Below are positions 8,396 through 18,049 of a stretch of DNA of 64,000 bases, in pieces. The position numbers were made by a program, and so were the translations under genes. This DNA comes from Halopseudomonas nanhaiensis (lineage in GTDB: Bacteria > Pseudomonadota > Gammaproteobacteria > Pseudomonadales > Pseudomonadaceae). Where the stretch lies: positions 2,294,001 through 2,358,000 of the forward strand of contig NZ_CP073751.1 in the NCBI RefSeq assembly GCF_020025155.1. Reading direction: 5' to 3'. The stretch's first letter is position 1; every line of letters starts with the position of its first letter. The notes below the pieces were generated by a model that worked only from the letters and a program-made list of their open reading frames with translations, did no database searches and was not told the DNA's origin.

Positions 8396-9564
8396 ACTCG
8401 CCGGTCAAATTTCTGCTGGTAGACGATCTATCGGAAAACCTGCTCTCCCTTGAAGCCTTGCTGCGCCGCGACGATCTCGAACTGCTGCTGGCAACATCGG
8501 GCGACGAGGCACTTGAGCTGCTGTTGACCCATGATGTGGCGCTCGCGTTGATCGACGTACAGATGCCTGGACTCAGCGGTTTCGAGTTGGCGGAGCTTAT
8601 GCGCGGTAATGAGCGGACACGGCGCATTCCGATCATCTTTGTCACGGCCGGAAGCCACAGTGCCGAAAGGAGATTTCAGGGCTACGAAGCCGGCGCCGTC
8701 GACTTCATCCAGAAGCCGATCGAGCCCGACATTCTGCGCAGCAAGACCGAGGTGTTCTTCGAGATATACCGTCAGCGTCAGATGATCGCGGAACAGCGCG
8801 ACCTGCTGCAGGCGCAGGCGGACGCCCTGCGGCTGGCCGCATCCCGCAAGGACGAGTTTCTTGCGGTGTTGGCTCACGAGTTACGCAACCCGCTCGCAGC
8901 CTTGCAGGGCGGACTCGAGCTGCTGCTGCGCAAGCCGGACGAAGCCCAGGCGGAAAAGATCAACGGATTGATGCAGGTGCAGATGACGCATCTGGTGCGC
9001 CTGGTCGACGACCTCCTGGACGCATCACGCATTACCCAGGGCAAGATCGAACTGCGCACCTCGACCTTCGATCTGAGGGACGCCGTAGTCGCGGCCGTGG
9101 AGATGGCACGGCCGGCAATCGAGGCGCAGGGCCATGCGCTGGTCCTGCACATGACTGAACAGCGCATCGAGATAGTCGCCGATCCGGTCCGTATCACCCA
9201 GTGCATCGCCAACCTGCTCAACAATTCCGCCAAATACACCCCCCAGGGCGGACGTATCGAGATCACCGTCGAAGACGGCCCTGACGCGTATCGCGTGACC
9301 GTGGCCGACAACGGCCTCGGTCTGACGCTGGATGCCACCGCAGCAATCTTCCGGATGTTCGAGCAGGTGGAGGATCATATCGGTCATGCTGGCGGTGGGC
9401 TCGGCATCGGCCTTGCTCTGGTCAAGCAACTGGTCGAGCTGCACGGTGGAAGCATTGCCGTCTCCAGCGACGGCCCCAATCAGGGCAGCGCCTTCACGCT
9501 CGAGCTTCCCCGGCCCGAACTGCGCAGCGACCACCCAGTGAGCGCAGGCACCGCCGTCAGCTAA
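8392..9564 (+). CDS. REC-HisKA-HATPase response regulator/histidine kinase
   Basis: Soluble 390-residue protein with an N-terminal receiver (VDD at 10-12, phospho-Asp55 in LIDVQMPGLSG, Lys in IQKPIEPD), a short linker helix, HisKA with His162 (FLAVLAHELRNPLAALQGG) and HATPase_c (LNNSAKYTPQGG, DNGLGLTLDA, GGGLGIGLALVKQLVELHGG). No membrane segment is present. As the last gene of the overlapping operon it can receive phosphate from the hybrid kinase on its REC and act as a second kinase. There is no DNA-binding output, so the terminal effector lies outside the operon. Confidence 0.94.
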   Translation: MNSPVKFLLVDDLSENLLSLEALLRRDDLELLLATSGDEALELLLTHDVALALIDVQMPGLSGFELAELMRGNERTRRIPIIFVTAGSHSAERRFQGYEAGAVDFIQKPIEPDILRSKTEVFFEIYRQRQMIAEQRDLLQAQADALRLAASRKDEFLAVLAHELRNPLAALQGGLELLLRKPDEAQAEKINGLMQVQMTHLVRLVDDLLDASRITQGKIELRTSTFDLRDAVVAAVEMARPAIEAQGHALVLHMTEQRIEIVADPVRITQCIANLLNNSAKYTPQGGRIEITVEDGPDAYRVTVADNGLGLTLDATAAIFRMFEQVEDHIGHAGGGLGIGLALVKQLVELHGGSIAVSSDGPNQGSAFTLELPRPELRSDHPVSAGTAVS

Positions 9565-9702
9565 GCGAAACGGCGCTGCCCTGGGCGCTTTCTACCGCTC
9601 GTCTATCTTCCATTCCTCTCGGCAGTCGAGTTGAACGATGCCGCTGGCAGTCACTCTGCATCTACAGCAGCCACGAAACTTCGAGAGGCAGGACACCCCC
9701 TG

Positions 9703-10113
9703 ATGGACGATTCCGACAGACGCACCGCAAAGACCTCAATTCCGGTTCTGGAAGAGCGGGCCACCGTGTCAAAAAGGTCGGTCACTACCGGTGTCACGAC
9801 GATAGACAAGCATGTGGAAGCTCAAAACCATCTGGTTTCGGAAATGCTTCAGAGTCGGGGTGCGTCGGTCGAGCGGGTGCCGAAGGGTCATGCAGTCGAC
9901 ATCGAGCATCCACCCGAGGTCCGTACCGAAAACGGCACCACCATCGTTCCTGTGCTCGAGGAAGTACTGGTTGTTGAGAAGCGGCTTCTTCTAAAGGAAG
10001 AACTGCATATACAGCATTACGTGAAAGATGTGCCCTACACCCAGGAAGTGACGTTGAGAAACGAGAATGTGGTGATCAAGCACAGCGACGGCGACCTTTC
10101 AAAACCGGACTGA
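9703..10113 (+). CDS. DUF2382 (YsnF/AvaK) stress protein
   Basis: Small soluble protein, 136 residues, with a single DUF2382 domain: SIPVLEERATVSKRSV at the start and IVPVLEEVLVVEKRLLLKEE later, the repeated [I/V]PV[LI]EE pattern of this family. The biochemical function is unknown; relatives are annotated as stress-associated. The ATG at 9703 has AGGA 9 nt upstream; an in-frame TTG at 9631 would add 24 residues but has a poorer ribosome site. A longer paralogue with the same motif follows 54 bp on. Confidence 0.8.
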   Translation: MDDSDRRTAKTSIPVLEERATVSKRSVTTGVTTIDKHVEAQNHLVSEMLQSRGASVERVPKGHAVDIEHPPEVRTENGTTIVPVLEEVLVVEKRLLLKEELHIQHYVKDVPYTQEVTLRNENVVIKHSDGDLSKPD

Positions 10114-10167
10114 GCTGCGTGCCTCGCGCCAAACTGAAACCAATGACATCAACCTCGGGAGATGACC

Positions 10168-11067
10168 ATGAGACACACTCTGGTAGCAGCATTCGACACG
10201 CTCAAAGAAGCACAGGCGGCGAAATCGCAACTGATGACCAAGAACATCCGAGAGGTCGATATTTCAGCGTCCGAGCTGAATAACGATCCCTCCAGCACCA
10301 CCCGCAGCACGACTGCCGATCGCAGCGGTGACCAGGATGAATCCTTTGGCGACAAGGTCAGTGACTTTTTCGCGTCACTGTTCGGCGAAGACGAGAACCA
10401 TCGCCCGCATCACCATGGGACTGCCTATCCCGAGGCGTATCGTCGGGGTGCGGCCCTGGTCACGGTTAAAGCAGCGAATGACGACCAGGCTGAAGAAGTT
10501 GAGGCCATTCTCGAGCGCAACGGCGCAATCGATATCGACGAGCGCTCTGCCACCTGGAACACCGACGGCGCCAGCAAGCACGTCGCCGGCAAGCATATCG
10601 GCGCTGGAGATAAGTCCGGCGCTACCGATCGCTCGGTCGACCACAGCGGCGAGCGCGCTTCCATTCCGGTCATCGACGAGGACCTCAAGGTAGGCAAGCG
10701 TCAAGTGAACAAGGGCACGGTCCGTGTGGTGTCGCGCGTGACCGAACATCCCGTTGAGGAAAACGTACGCCTGCACGAAGAACATGCTCACGTGGAACGG
10801 CGCCCGGTTGATCGGGCGGCAAATCCCGAGGAGCTGAAAAACTTTAAATCCGGTTCGCTCGAGATCCAGGAAACCGAAGAAGAAGCCGTCGTCGAAAAAC
10901 GTGCGCGCGTGGTCGAGGAAGTTGTTGTCGGCAAAGAGTCGTCCGATCGAGAAAAAACCATTCGCGATACCGTCCGCCACACGGATGTCGATGTGCAGAA
11001 CGACGCCACTCGCCGCGACGCCACGCTGGACAAAACCAACAAGCCGAACGACCGCTTCAAGAGCTGA
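10168..11067 (+). CDS. YflT-like/DUF2382 two-domain stress protein
   Basis: 299-residue cytoplasmic protein. The N-terminal ~120 residues look like the GSP17M/YflT heat-stress fold (MRHTLVAAFDTLKEAQAAKS, then ALVTVKAANDDQAEEVEAIL). The C-terminal half is DUF2382 (SIPVIDEDLKVGKRQVNKG, VRLHEEHAHVERRPVDR, EEAVVEKRARVVEEVVVG). ATG 10168 is preferred over 10162 because GGGAG (10157-10161) is correctly spaced from it. Composition is strongly charged, rich in Glu, Asp, Arg and Lys, with Thr/Ser-rich linkers. Probably co-transcribed with the single-domain DUF2382 gene upstream. Function unknown. Confidence 0.85.
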   Translation: MRHTLVAAFDTLKEAQAAKSQLMTKNIREVDISASELNNDPSSTTRSTTADRSGDQDESFGDKVSDFFASLFGEDENHRPHHHGTAYPEAYRRGAALVTVKAANDDQAEEVEAILERNGAIDIDERSATWNTDGASKHVAGKHIGAGDKSGATDRSVDHSGERASIPVIDEDLKVGKRQVNKGTVRVVSRVTEHPVEENVRLHEEHAHVERRPVDRAANPEELKNFKSGSLEIQETEEEAVVEKRARVVEEVVVGKESSDREKTIRDTVRHTDVDVQNDATRRDATLDKTNKPNDRFKS

Positions 11068-11401
11068 TCGTTGCCGATGTCCGCATGACCTGGAGGCCGC
11101 TTAACCGCGGCCTTTCAGTGCCCGCCCCTCCTGTCAGGCCCTCCTCCTGCGCTTCTTCGCTGCGCCCAGGGCTCATCTGCTTGAGCGCCGGTTACCGAGC
11201 CGCGTGCCAGATGTACCGCCGCCTCACTCCAACGCCCGAGCGCAGCTCGGCAGACACGAGACTTGGTCTGCCGCCTGGAGAATCGAGCAGCGATGCGTTG
11301 CGTCTGGTGTCAGCAGCACCGAACTAGCTGGCTCTCGCCTGTTCTGAAGTAATTCAAGCGCTGTTGCCAGATGAGCGCCAACACATCTCTATGAGCTGAT
11401 T
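11068..11401. other. 334-bp intergenic stretch with two hairpins
   Basis: No supportable gene. A GC-rich hairpin at 11094-11113 (AGGCCGC, 6-nt loop, GCGGCCT, then TTC) just after the DUF2382 gene could be a weak terminator. A second hairpin at 11248-11273 has an 8-bp stem (CGGCAGAC/GTCTGCCG, 10-nt loop) but no T-tract. The remainder shows no clear promoter. Confidence 0.4.
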
Positions 11402-13465
11402 ATGAGTAACCCGCATTCCTTTCTGGCCGGTGGTGGCGAAATGGGTGCGCTCATGCGTGCCCATGACTGGACCACCACGCCGCTGGGCTCGCCCGACAGC
11501 TGGCCTCAATCGCTACGCACGGTCGTTTCGACCTGTCTGAACTCGCCTGTGCTTGGCACCATCCTCTGGGGTCCGGAGCTACGGATGCTGTACAACGACG
11601 CGTACATACCATCGATGGCAGACCGGCATCCGGACGCCCTGGGCCGCCCCGTGGCTGATGTATGGGGCGCTACCTGGGAGGCGGTCGCATCCCCCTTCCT
11701 CCAGGCCATGGCCACCGGTCGCGGTTTTGCGCAGGAGCGCATCGAACTGCCGATGGTTCGGCGCGGCCAGCCCGAGACGACGTTCTGGACATTCACCGCC
11801 AGCCCGATTCGCGGGGAAGGAGGAAAGATCGTCGGCCTGTTCAACCAGGGCTTTGAGGTGACCGCACAGGTAGTCGCCGAGCGCGAGCGGGAACTGGCCG
11901 AGACACGACTGCAGCGGCTCAATGCCAGCCTGTCCGAGGAGGTGACGGTTCGTACCGAGGAACGTGATCTGATGTGGGACACCGCACCCGATCTGATGCT
12001 GATCATCGATTTCAACGGCATATTTCGCAGAGTTAACCCTGCCTGGACGACTCTGCTTGGCTACGCTCCGGAGGAACTGGTGGGCCACCATGTCAACGAG
12101 TTCGTCGTGGACGAGGATCACAGCGGCACGGTGAATGCCTATGAGCGAACGGGGCGCGGCGAGCAGCTGCGCGTCATCAACCGCTATCGGCACAAGGATG
12201 GTTCAGTCCGCTGGATCTCCTGGGCCGCCGCGCCGGCCGGTACACTGACCTACGCCACGGGCCGTGACATCACAGGCGAGAAGGAACAGGAAGCCGCTCT
12301 GGAAAAGGCTCAGGGCCAGCTTCGCCAGGCACAGAAAATGGAAGCGGTGGGGCAATTGACCGGTGGACTGGCGCACGATTTCAACAATCTCCTGACCGCC
12401 ATCTCCGCAAGTCTGGATCTCATCCGTCTTCGCATCGAGCAGAAGCGCCACCAGGACGCCGGGAAGTACATCAGCGCAGCGCAGGGTGCGACCAAGCGCG
12501 CTGCGGCGCTGACCCACCGCCTGTTGGCCTTCTCACGCCGTCAGACACTGGCCCCGCGCGCAGTCGACGCTAATCTGCTGATAGAGGGCATGCTCGATCT
12601 CATACGGCGCACCGCAGGACCCGGCGTGGCGGTGGAATGTGCCGGCGACGACTATCTGTGGCCCGCCCTCGTCGACCCGTCACAGTTGGAAAACGCCCTG
12701 CTCAACCTGTGTATCAACGCGCGCGATGCCATGCCGGGAGGGGGGCGCATCGTCATTGAAACCAGTAACTGCGTGCTGGACGCCGAAGCTGGCAAGCAAC
12801 GCGATCTTCCTCCTGGAGAGTACCTGCGGTTGCGTGTCAGTGACAGTGGGACAGGTATGCCGCCGGAGATCATCGCCAGGGCCTTCGATCCCTTTTTTAC
12901 CACCAAGCCGATTGGCATGGGCACAGGACTCGGGCTCTCGATGATCTACGGGTTCGCCAAGCAGTCGGGTGGGCAGGCGCGAATAACATCGGCTGTCGGC
13001 CGGGGTACCCAGGTGTCGATCTATCTGCCCCGCCATCTGGGTGAAGCAGGGCTGGAAACCGGGCTGCGCGAGGAGTCTTCGTTAAGCGGCTCCGACACCG
13101 GCGAAACGGTGCTGGTGGTAGACGACGAGGCGACCTTGAGGATGTTGGTCAGCGACGTACTTCAGGACCTGGGTTACACGGTTCTGGAAGCGGCTGACGG
13201 TCTGACCGGGCTGGAGACTCTGCAGTCTGACATACGGATCGACCTTCTGGTAACGGACGTTGGGCTTCCAGGGGGCATGAATGGACGCCAGCTGGCCGAT
13301 GCAGGACGGGTGTGCCGCCCCGGGCTGCCCGTACTGTTTATCACCGGCTATGCCGAACACGCGCTATTCGACACCGCGAACCAGGAAAGCGCGATGACGG
13401 TTCTGACCAAACCGTTTGCCATCGCCACACTGGCGTCGACCATTCGCGAGCTCTTGAGAGCCTGA
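11402..13465 (+). CDS. PAS-PAS hybrid sensor histidine kinase
   Basis: Soluble 687-residue hybrid kinase. The first ~165 residues form an N-terminal PAS-type sensor of a group common in hybrid kinases (WTTTPLGSPDSWPQSLR, LYNDAYIPSM, RHPDALGRPVADVW). A second PAS domain (about 195-295: PDLMLIIDFNGIFRRVNPAW) follows. HisKA has His325 in GGLAHDFNNLLTAIS (HDFNN-type acceptor), HATPase_c carries NLCINARDAMPGGG, DSGTGMPPEI and GTGLGLSMIYGF, and a C-terminal REC has Asp619 (LLVTDVGLPGG). No membrane segments. Stands alone, with no adjacent regulator. A weak GAG lies before the ATG. The ligand of the PAS domains is unknown. Confidence 0.94.
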   Translation: MSNPHSFLAGGGEMGALMRAHDWTTTPLGSPDSWPQSLRTVVSTCLNSPVLGTILWGPELRMLYNDAYIPSMADRHPDALGRPVADVWGATWEAVASPFLQAMATGRGFAQERIELPMVRRGQPETTFWTFTASPIRGEGGKIVGLFNQGFEVTAQVVAERERELAETRLQRLNASLSEEVTVRTEERDLMWDTAPDLMLIIDFNGIFRRVNPAWTTLLGYAPEELVGHHVNEFVVDEDHSGTVNAYERTGRGEQLRVINRYRHKDGSVRWISWAAAPAGTLTYATGRDITGEKEQEAALEKAQGQLRQAQKMEAVGQLTGGLAHDFNNLLTAISASLDLIRLRIEQKRHQDAGKYISAAQGATKRAAALTHRLLAFSRRQTLAPRAVDANLLIEGMLDLIRRTAGPGVAVECAGDDYLWPALVDPSQLENALLNLCINARDAMPGGGRIVIETSNCVLDAEAGKQRDLPPGEYLRLRVSDSGTGMPPEIIARAFDPFFTTKPIGMGTGLGLSMIYGFAKQSGGQARITSAVGRGTQVSIYLPRHLGEAGLETGLREESSLSGSDTGETVLVVDDEATLRMLVSDVLQDLGYTVLEAADGLTGLETLQSDIRIDLLVTDVGLPGGMNGRQLADAGRVCRPGLPVLFITGYAEHALFDTANQESAMTVLTKPFAIATLASTIRELLRA

Positions 13466-13685
13466 CGCTGTCATCGGCAGCGAGAGCGAGTGCCAATCCC
13501 GAGTGACCCGGGATCGGTGTACAGCGGTTCTCGTCTGCGACGCGATGACGTTCTCCAGCGACGCCTCGGCGATGACGGCGCGCTTCGCAGACGCGGACCA
13601 TCAGTAATCATTCAACTCGCTTATGAAGTCGGGCCGAGTCACCCAAACCGGTATATTCGGCTGATCAAACATGAGAGGAGCCGTC

Positions 13686-14492
13686 ATGAGTTCGCCTACC
13701 AACCCAGACACCGTCCTGGCCGAGCGCCATGGCCCGACACTTGTGCTGACGCTCAATCGACCGGACAAGCGTAACGCGCTGGAAACGGCCATGTATGTGT
13801 TGATGGAAAAGCACATTGACGAGGCGCTGGAGGATCCGGGCATCGCCAATTTCGTCCTGCGAGGTTCCGGGGACTTCTTCTGCTCCGGCGGTGACCTGCG
13901 TTCGCTGGAAACCCGCGCAGCATTGCCCGTGCATGAACGCGCCGCGCTGATTCAGCGGTTGCACGATCTGGTATTGAAGTTGAAATACTGCCCCAAACCG
14001 GTCATTGCCGCCATCGAGGGCGGAGCAGCAGGTGCCGGTGCCTCCCTGGCTTTCGCGGCGGATCTGATCGTGGCCGCCCGGGGCTCGTACATTTCGCTGG
14101 CCTACGTCAAGGCGGGACTGGTCCCGGACGGTGGTGGCTCGGCGTTTCTGGCCCAGTCCCTGCCCCACCAGCTGGCGGCAGAAATTGCATTGTTCGGCGG
14201 TCGCTTGCCTGTGGAACGGTTCGCCGATGCCGGTGTGGTCAATCGCGTCGTCGACCCCGGCAAGGCGCTTGATGTCGCGCTGGAAATGGGTCGTCAGCTG
14301 GCTGACGGCGCCCGGGAGTCGCAACGGGTAATTCTCCAGCTACTTGCCGAGCCGGATCGAGAGGCGTTCGAGCGTCAACTCGAGCGGGAAAAACAGCACA
14401 TGGCCGATGCGCTCGGCGGCGCCGAAGCCGCGGAAGGCATAGCGGCCTTCAAGGAAAAGCGCGCACCACGGTTCCCGTCTCCGCGGGTCTGA
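13686..14492 (+). CDS. Enoyl-CoA hydratase/isomerase family protein
   Basis: Crotonase-fold enzyme, 268 residues, acting on acyl-CoA thioesters. Visible motifs: LTLNRPDKRNALET, the oxyanion-hole segments LRGSGDFFCSGGDLRSLE and AAIEGGAAGAGASLAFAADL, and YVKAGLVPDGGGSAFLAQ. The second position has Asp (VPDGGGS), as in PaaG/isomerase-like members rather than classic hydratases, so double-bond isomerisation is possible. ATG 13686 is chosen since AGAGGAG (13674-13680) is 5 nt upstream; the earlier in-frame ATG at 13671 lacks one. Monocistronic by context, so the pathway cannot be told. Confidence 0.9.
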   Translation: MSSPTNPDTVLAERHGPTLVLTLNRPDKRNALETAMYVLMEKHIDEALEDPGIANFVLRGSGDFFCSGGDLRSLETRAALPVHERAALIQRLHDLVLKLKYCPKPVIAAIEGGAAGAGASLAFAADLIVAARGSYISLAYVKAGLVPDGGGSAFLAQSLPHQLAAEIALFGGRLPVERFADAGVVNRVVDPGKALDVALEMGRQLADGARESQRVILQLLAEPDREAFERQLEREKQHMADALGGAEAAEGIAAFKEKRAPRFPSPRV

Positions 14493-14680
14493 TACCCAAT
14501 AGCTGGTTGAGCCTTCAGCCAGCGTCCCTTGTTGCCTGCGTCCCCTTCCCTTCCTTCTCCTCTTCGCCCCCGACGTGCGCCAAGGCTCCACAGCACGAAG
14601 CAGCCGAACTGGCACGAAGAATGCTGGCATTTCACCATCAACCAAGCGAGCGTCAACGAAGCGACGCCGAGGAGTGTTTG

Positions 14681-14917
14681 ATGACTGCCACGCAAGCCGA
14701 TCGTCGCCGGTTCCCCCAGATGCGCAAGCACGTCGATGCAATGATCGCCGACGGCGCCGTGATACTGGGCCGTAACCCATTGAAGATAATGCATCGCGCA
14801 AAGGTGCATACTCTGCTGGATGGAATACTCGTCACCGAGGGCCTCGAGCTCTGGCCGCTGGAGGCGGATGTCTTCGAGATTCGCTGCTCGCTGCCGGTCG
14901 ACGCGGTGGTGGCGTAA
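14681..14917 (+). CDS. Small hypothetical protein (78 aa)
   Basis: Not recognised. ATG 14681 has an excellent SD (GAGGAG, 14669-14674, 6-nt gap), which supports a real gene of 78 residues; the in-frame extension upstream is low-complexity and has none. The product is soluble with a basic N-terminus (RRRFPQMRKHVDAM) and a mixed C-terminal part (HTLLDGILVTEGLELWPLEAD); no signal peptide, membrane segment or known motif. It precedes an RsbRD-type kinase on the same strand by 162 bp. Confidence 0.6.
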   Translation: MTATQADRRRFPQMRKHVDAMIADGAVILGRNPLKIMHRAKVHTLLDGILVTEGLELWPLEADVFEIRCSLPVDAVVA

Positions 14918-15079
14918 GCCTCACCGGATGCTGGTGCCTGCACGAGGGTGGCTGCACAACGAGGCGACCCGCCGCCCCTTCCAAACCGGCCCATCACATG
15001 AACCACACGAACCACATGAGCGAGGCTGCTCTTCGTGAGCCTGTACTAAGCTGCACGAAACCGCTTCGGAGACCGCGAC

Positions 15080-16201
15080 ATGCGTTTGCACGAATTCATA
15101 GCTTCAAACATGGAAGCTATTCTCAAGGAATGGGAAGACTTTGCCCGAACGATACAACCGCCTGACGGCGACATGAATGTGACGGATCTGCGTGATCACG
15201 CGGAACAGATGCTGCTGGTGATAGTCGGGGATATGGCAACCGAGCAGAGCGATGCGACGCGAAAGGAAAGATCCCAAGGGAACGGGCCAGACAAAAATTC
15301 GCAGACCGCAGCCGAGACGCACGCAGATGAACGCCTGCTTTCGGGGTTTTCACTCACCATGCTGGTGTCCGAATACCGCGCGCTGCGCGCTAGCGTGCTG
15401 TCCTTATGGACCCGGCATGGTCGCCCGTCCGAGCACGGAGAAATGGAGGACATCATTCATTTCAATGAAGCCATGGATCAGGCGCTGGCCGAATCCATAG
15501 CGCGATACTCCGCTGCCATCAACAAGAACTCCGATGTGTTTCTCGGCATGCTGGGACACGATCTTCGCTCACCCCTGCAGTTTCTCAGCATGGGCGCGCG
15601 GAAACTGAAGGATACGAAGGATGGCAACGCGCAGCATGTTCAGCTCGGAACCCACATGCTCGACAGCGTGCAACGCATGACGGAGATGCTGGACAACCTG
15701 ATGGACTTTACCGAAAGCAGGATCGGCAGCGGGATCCGGATAGACAGGCGACCGGCCGACCTGGCAGAGATAGCGGGCCGGATCGCCAGGGAGTTTCGCG
15801 GCTCGCATCCTGACCACTCGATCAGAGAGGTCGCCAGGGGCGATTGTTCGGGTCACTGGGATGTCGGCCGGGTAGGCCAGATATGTCAGAACCTCATCGG
15901 CAACGCACTCGAGCACGGCGCTGCGAGCGGTGAGATTGTCGTCACCTGCGACGGTCGATCCAGCGCGGTGACACTTAGCGTGCACAACCACGGTGTTCCC
16001 ATACCCCGCAGCCAGCACAGTCGAATATTTCAGCTATCCGCGAGAGGCCACTCCCAGCCGGCCAACGGCGGGAAGCATGTCGGTCTGGGGCTTTACATCG
16101 TCAATGAGCTGGTCGCCGCCCATGCCGGCTCGGTAAGCGTGCTTTCCAGCGAGGAAGGCGGCACGCTCTTCAAGGTTGAGCTGCCCCGAGGCGCCGCCTG
16201 A
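15080..16201 (+). CDS. RsbRD-like sensor histidine kinase
   Basis: Soluble 373-residue kinase. The N-terminal ~150 residues (LHEFIASNMEAILKEWEDFA, DLRDHAEQMLLVI, SGFSLTMLVSEYRALR) resemble the RsbRD/RsbR N-terminal helical domain of stress-signalling proteins. HisKA follows with His160 in FLGMLGHDLRSPLQFLS, then HATPase_c (NLIGNALEHGAASG, HNHGVPIP, HVGLGLYIVNELVAAH). The G1-type box reads HNHGVPIP rather than the usual DxGxG, a degenerate ATP-lid motif also seen in related HDLRSPL kinases. No receiver or cognate regulator adjoins. Confidence 0.88.
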   Translation: MRLHEFIASNMEAILKEWEDFARTIQPPDGDMNVTDLRDHAEQMLLVIVGDMATEQSDATRKERSQGNGPDKNSQTAAETHADERLLSGFSLTMLVSEYRALRASVLSLWTRHGRPSEHGEMEDIIHFNEAMDQALAESIARYSAAINKNSDVFLGMLGHDLRSPLQFLSMGARKLKDTKDGNAQHVQLGTHMLDSVQRMTEMLDNLMDFTESRIGSGIRIDRRPADLAEIAGRIAREFRGSHPDHSIREVARGDCSGHWDVGRVGQICQNLIGNALEHGAASGEIVVTCDGRSSAVTLSVHNHGVPIPRSQHSRIFQLSARGHSQPANGGKHVGLGLYIVNELVAAHAGSVSVLSSEEGGTLFKVELPRGAA

Positions 16202-16280
16202 CAAGCCGTCAAAAACAGCCGCCTGCGTCAAACATGCTGCCCGATACAGCATGTTCCCTGGCGAACGACCGCGGCCAGCA

Positions 16281-17927
16281 TCAACTGTGATTGGCGGTCC
16301 TGAACTGACCAGCCAGACGGTCGAGTTCGATAGCCGTACGCTTGAGCTGATCGGTATTGCCCACGGTGCTCTTCAACTCGCGCATGACCCGATCACCCAA
16401 GGTGGCCAGTTGCGTCAGACTACGAGCAATCTCGTTCGAGGTATGCGACTGTTCTTCTGCGGCTGCTGCAACCTGCTGTGTCATGCCGGTAATGGTGCTG
16501 ATGGCCTCGCCGATGGACACCAGCGCGCTCCGTGAATGCTCGACCTGGACCTGCATTTCTTCCGACTGGCGGAAGCTGTCGGACATCTTCTTTACCGCAC
16601 CGGAGGTACCGGTTTGCAGCGAGTCGATCATCTTCTCGATTTCCATTGTGGAAGACTGCGTGCGACTGGCCAAGGTTCGAACCTCATCGGCAACGACTGC
16701 AAAGCCGCGGCCCTGCTCTCCTGCTCTCGCTGCTTCAATGGCTGCGTTGAGCGCCAGCAGGTTGGTTTGCTCGGCGATACCGCGAATGACGCCCAGAACT
16801 GAACCGATCGACCGTGAACTGGTTTCCAGTTCGGCTATGGATGAGCTGGCAAGTGTAATGTCGCCGGCCAGCCTGCCCATCATGCTCGAGGTCACATCCG
16901 CCGTCTGATGGCCCAGATCGCTCTGCGCCCCGGCTTCCCGCGCGGCGACCGACGAATCGGTCATGCGGGCGGCCACTTCCTGGGCAGTAGCACTCATCTC
17001 CTCCACAGCAGAAGCAATGGTGTCGAGTTCGTTCTTTTGTTGATCGAAAGACTTCTCCGCCACGACCATTGCCTTACCGACTTCGTCGGCAATCGTGAGG
17101 TTGAGGGCAACACCGGTGCGCAGATCGTCAACGACCTTGGTGAGCTTGTCGGTGAAGGCATTGAATCCCCGCGCCAGCCCAGCCACTTCATCATTGCCCT
17201 GACTGTCCAGCCGTCGCGTCAGATCGCCTTCACCTGTGGCGATGTCGTTCATCGCCTGCATGGCCTGGCGCAGGGGCCGGGTGATGCTTCTGGCGATCAT
17301 CAGGTTGATCGACAGCAGCGCGATGAGGCCGCCACCCGCCAGCAACAGGAGCGTACGAATTTCGGCCCAGAACGCTGCCGACACATCGTCGAGATAGATG
17401 CCCGAGCCAAGCACCCAGCCCCACGGCTCGAACAGGGCCACGTAGGAAATCTTGGCCACCGGCTCGGTAACGCCTGGCTTGGGCCAATAGTAGTCGACAA
17501 ACCCAGCCTTGCTGGCAGAGACGACGTTATTCATCTCTCTGAACAGCCGTTTGCCATTCGGATCGGCCACCTCCGCAATGCTGTTGCCTACCAGTTTGGT
17601 GCTGAAGGGATGCATGATCATCATCAGATCCAGCGTATGCACCCAGAAATAATCATTTTCACCGTAGCGAAGACCTTCGATGACCCGGGCGGCGGCGTCC
17701 TGCGCCTGTTGCTGAGTCATTTCTCCGCGTACCTGCATCTGATGGAAGTGGTTCAACACGCCGTGGGTCGATTCGACCAGGTGTTGCGTTTTCAGGGCCC
17801 GGTCATTGAGCAACGCGGCGCGGTAGTCGAGGGCAAACAGGCTGCCCAGACCCGCAATGAGCATCAGGGCAATGAGGGTGGCGGCAGCAAGCCGCTGGGA
17901 AATGGAAAAACGGCGCAATTGAAGCAT
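16281..17927 (-). CDS. Methyl-accepting chemotaxis protein with sCache_2 sensor
   Basis: Transmembrane chemoreceptor, 548 residues from the chosen start. Order: TM1 (about 10-32), periplasmic sCache_2 domain (about 35-185; [41 protein letters not shown]), TM2, HAMP ([20 protein letters not shown]) and the cytoplasmic signalling domain with hairpin tip [20 protein letters not shown]. The start at 17927 ([16 protein letters not shown]) gives a normal receptor N-terminus; an in-frame ATG at 17999 would add 24 residues without a ribosome site. sCache_2 receptors often sense small organic acids, but the ligand here is not deducible. Confidence 0.92.
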   Translation of the reverse strand: MLQLRRFSISQRLAAATLIALMLIAGLGSLFALDYRAALLNDRALKTQHLVESTHGVLNHFHQMQVRGEMTQQQAQDAAARVIEGLRYGENDYFWVHTLDLMMIMHPFSTKLVGNSIAEVADPNGKRLFREMNNVVSASKAGFVDYYWPKPGVTEPVAKISYVALFEPWGWVLGSGIYLDDVSAAFWAEIRTLLLLAGGGLIALLSINLMIARSITRPLRQAMQAMNDIATGEGDLTRRLDSQGNDEVAGLARGFNAFTDKLTKVVDDLRTGVALNLTIADEVGKAMVVAEKSFDQQKNELDTIASAVEEMSATAQEVAARMTDSSVAAREAGAQSDLGHQTADVTSSMMGRLAGDITLASSSIAELETSSRSIGSVLGVIRGIAEQTNLLALNAAIEAARAGEQGRGFAVVADEVRTLASRTQSSTMEIEKMIDSLQTGTSGAVKKMSDSFRQSEEMQVQVEHSRSALVSIGEAISTITGMTQQVAAAAEEQSHTSNEIARSLTQLATLGDRVMRELKSTVGNTDQLKRTAIELDRLAGQFRTANHS

Positions 17928-18049
17928 GAGATTACCCGCAAGGTAGAGGTTCGGACGTCGCGGCCAGGTGTTATGAAATCTCCCCCGGCCTGCGCACACT
18001 TTCCTATCGGCCCCTGACTGCGCGTCATTAGCCGAATTCGACGAAAGGG

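Noticed and set aside
16908-18017. Long plus-strand reading frame opposite the sCache chemoreceptor
   Set aside because: Mirror of the receptor codons; composition is His/Gln/Arg-rich nonsense typical of antisense frames.
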